Source: an uncultured Pelolinea sp.
Lineage (GTDB): Bacteria > Chloroflexota > Anaerolineae > Anaerolineales > Anaerolineaceae
DNA length: 6,269 bases
NCBI GenBank assembly: GCA_937902055.1
Contig: CALGUJ010000370.1
Coordinates: 1 to 6,269, forward strand
Reading direction: 5' to 3'
The notes under the pieces were generated by a model that saw nothing but the letters and a program-made list of their open reading frames with translations, was not told where the DNA came from and ran no database searches. The translations under genes and the position numbers were made by a program. Of this stretch, positions 5,539-6,269 are shown piece after piece. The stretch's first letter is position 1. Every line of letters starts with the position of its first letter.

Positions 5539-6269
5539 TGCAGCGTCTCCAATTGACCGGATTTAAAAAGGCCGAAGATCATATCATTGGTGATCCATTC
5601 CACGGAGGCATGATCATCGGTGAACAGGATGGTTTCGGAGGGATTGGATTGCATCCCAAGCACTGCACTTTGCAGCGCTTCCATCAATAAAGACGGCGTT
5701 GATGCGTCACTGTCGAGCGCCAGGTAGTTCAGCGCCAGGTTTTCAATGCGCGTCGGTTGGCGGGTGGCAAAGATGATCGAATTTAAAGTATCCGGCAGGT
5801 CGACAATATAAACCGAAGGATAAACTGACTGAATGGTGGTAAAGAGGGCGTCCACCAGGCGGCGGTCATCCAGGATTCGCGCGACATTGATAACCAATAC
5901 ACCTTGTTCATTCAAATGCGTGTAAGTTTCCTGAAAAAATTCGCGGGTGGTCAAGTGCCAGGGAATATAAGGAGGGCGGTAAGCGTCAATACTGATGAGA
6001 TCGTATCGTTGGCCGGAATGTGCCAGCCCCCATCGGGCATCTTCAGCATAAACATCCAGTGAGGGAACGTCCATTTCGAACAGATCACGGCCAACTTCGA
6101 TGATCTTTGGATCGATCTCGTAACCGTCGATTTGCGCCTGGGGATAAACTTCATATACCTGGCGTGCGCTGGTGCCGGCTGCCAGTCCCAGGATGGCGAT
6201 GCGCTGCACCTCGCCAATTTCATGCGGGGCGTCATTGAAAAAAGGCGCGACCAGCACCTGTTCCCAGGC
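5535..6269 (-). CDS. Spermidine-synthase-like (aminopropyltransferase-fold) protein, N-terminus beyond the window
   Basis: The reading frame is open to the window edge (AWEQVLVAPFF...), so the GTG at 6257 is not a believable start. The 244 visible residues form the Rossmann-like methyltransferase/aminopropyltransferase domain. Numbered from the edge, the motifs are nucleotide loop GLAAGTSA (28-35), GYEIDP (49-54) with the ribose-binding acidic residue, AEDARW (75-80), ISIDAYRPPYIP (92-103) and the C-terminal FTDDHASVEW (216-225). True spermidine synthases have a DSS/DSTDP-type motif where this has DAY. The DAYRPPYIP and TDD.A.VE signatures are those of the long 'fused' spermidine synthase family, which carries many membrane helices before this domain. 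The missing N-terminus may therefore be a membrane part. Whether it makes polyamines is uncertain. It overlaps the DUF1461 gene by 4 nt in an apparent operon. Confidence 0.85.
   Translation of the reverse strand, partial: AWEQVLVAPFFNDAPHEIGEVQRIAILGLAAGTSARQVYEVYPQAQIDGYEIDPKIIEVGRDLFEMDVPSLDVYAEDARWGLAHSGQRYDLISIDAYRPPYIPWHLTTREFFQETYTHLNEQGVLVINVARILDDRRLVDALFTTIQSVYPSVYIVDLPDTLNSIIFATRQPTRIENLALNYLALDSDASTPSLLMEALQSAVLGMQSNPSETILFTDDHASVEWITNDMIFGLFKSGQLETLH
5547..5550 (-). promoter_or_regulatory. Ribosome binding site fixing the TTG start of the DUF1461 gene
   Basis: On the minus strand GGAG (5550-5547) lies 8 nt before the TTG at 5538-5536, within the last codons of the spermidine-synthase-like gene. 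No ATG is available near this point, so the site and the TTGA overlap together decide the start and suggest translational coupling. Confidence 0.7.

Overview
The window looks like one end of a draft bacterial contig. Bases 1-46 are not biological: they match the Illumina TruSeq read-2/P7 adapter, including its index, joined directly to genomic sequence at 47. The gene content (heterodimer-type ABC exporter, MsmX/UgpC-type ATPase, fused-type spermidine-synthase-like protein, DUF1461/Lit-like membrane protein) and the codon usage suggest a moderate-GC bacterium, most likely Chloroflexota (Anaerolineae-like). That placement is an inference from protein style, not from a marker gene.

Layout. 47-1853 (minus): an ABC multidrug/lipid-type exporter half-transporter whose last few codons are replaced by adapter. 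1854-2360: a 507-base gap holding a probable promoter for the exporter, a decayed GNAT-type acetyltransferase relic (two in-frame stops and a lost 3' part), and the control region of the next gene with a perfect 9-bp inverted repeat. 2361-3464 (plus): a class V PLP aminotransferase of the alanine/serine-glyoxylate type. 3583-4695 (plus): a sugar-importer ATPase of the MalK/UgpC/MsmX family with no permease or binding protein beside it, closed by a clear intrinsic terminator at 4714-4751. 4876-6269 (minus): a two-gene operon converging on it. In this operon a spermidine-synthase-like protein, open at the window edge, overlaps by 4 nt (TTGA) a four-helix membrane protein of the DUF1461/TIGR01906 family, which includes the lipoprotein transacylase Lit.

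The genes do not form one obvious pathway. The exporter, aminotransferase and importer ATPase are separate transcription units, and only the final minus-strand pair is clearly coupled. I found no CRISPR array, RNA gene, insertion sequence or phage gene. I see no complete undescribed multi-gene system. The best leads are the Lit-like protein coupled to an aminopropyltransferase-like gene, the inverted repeat before the aminotransferase, and the acetyltransferase relic.
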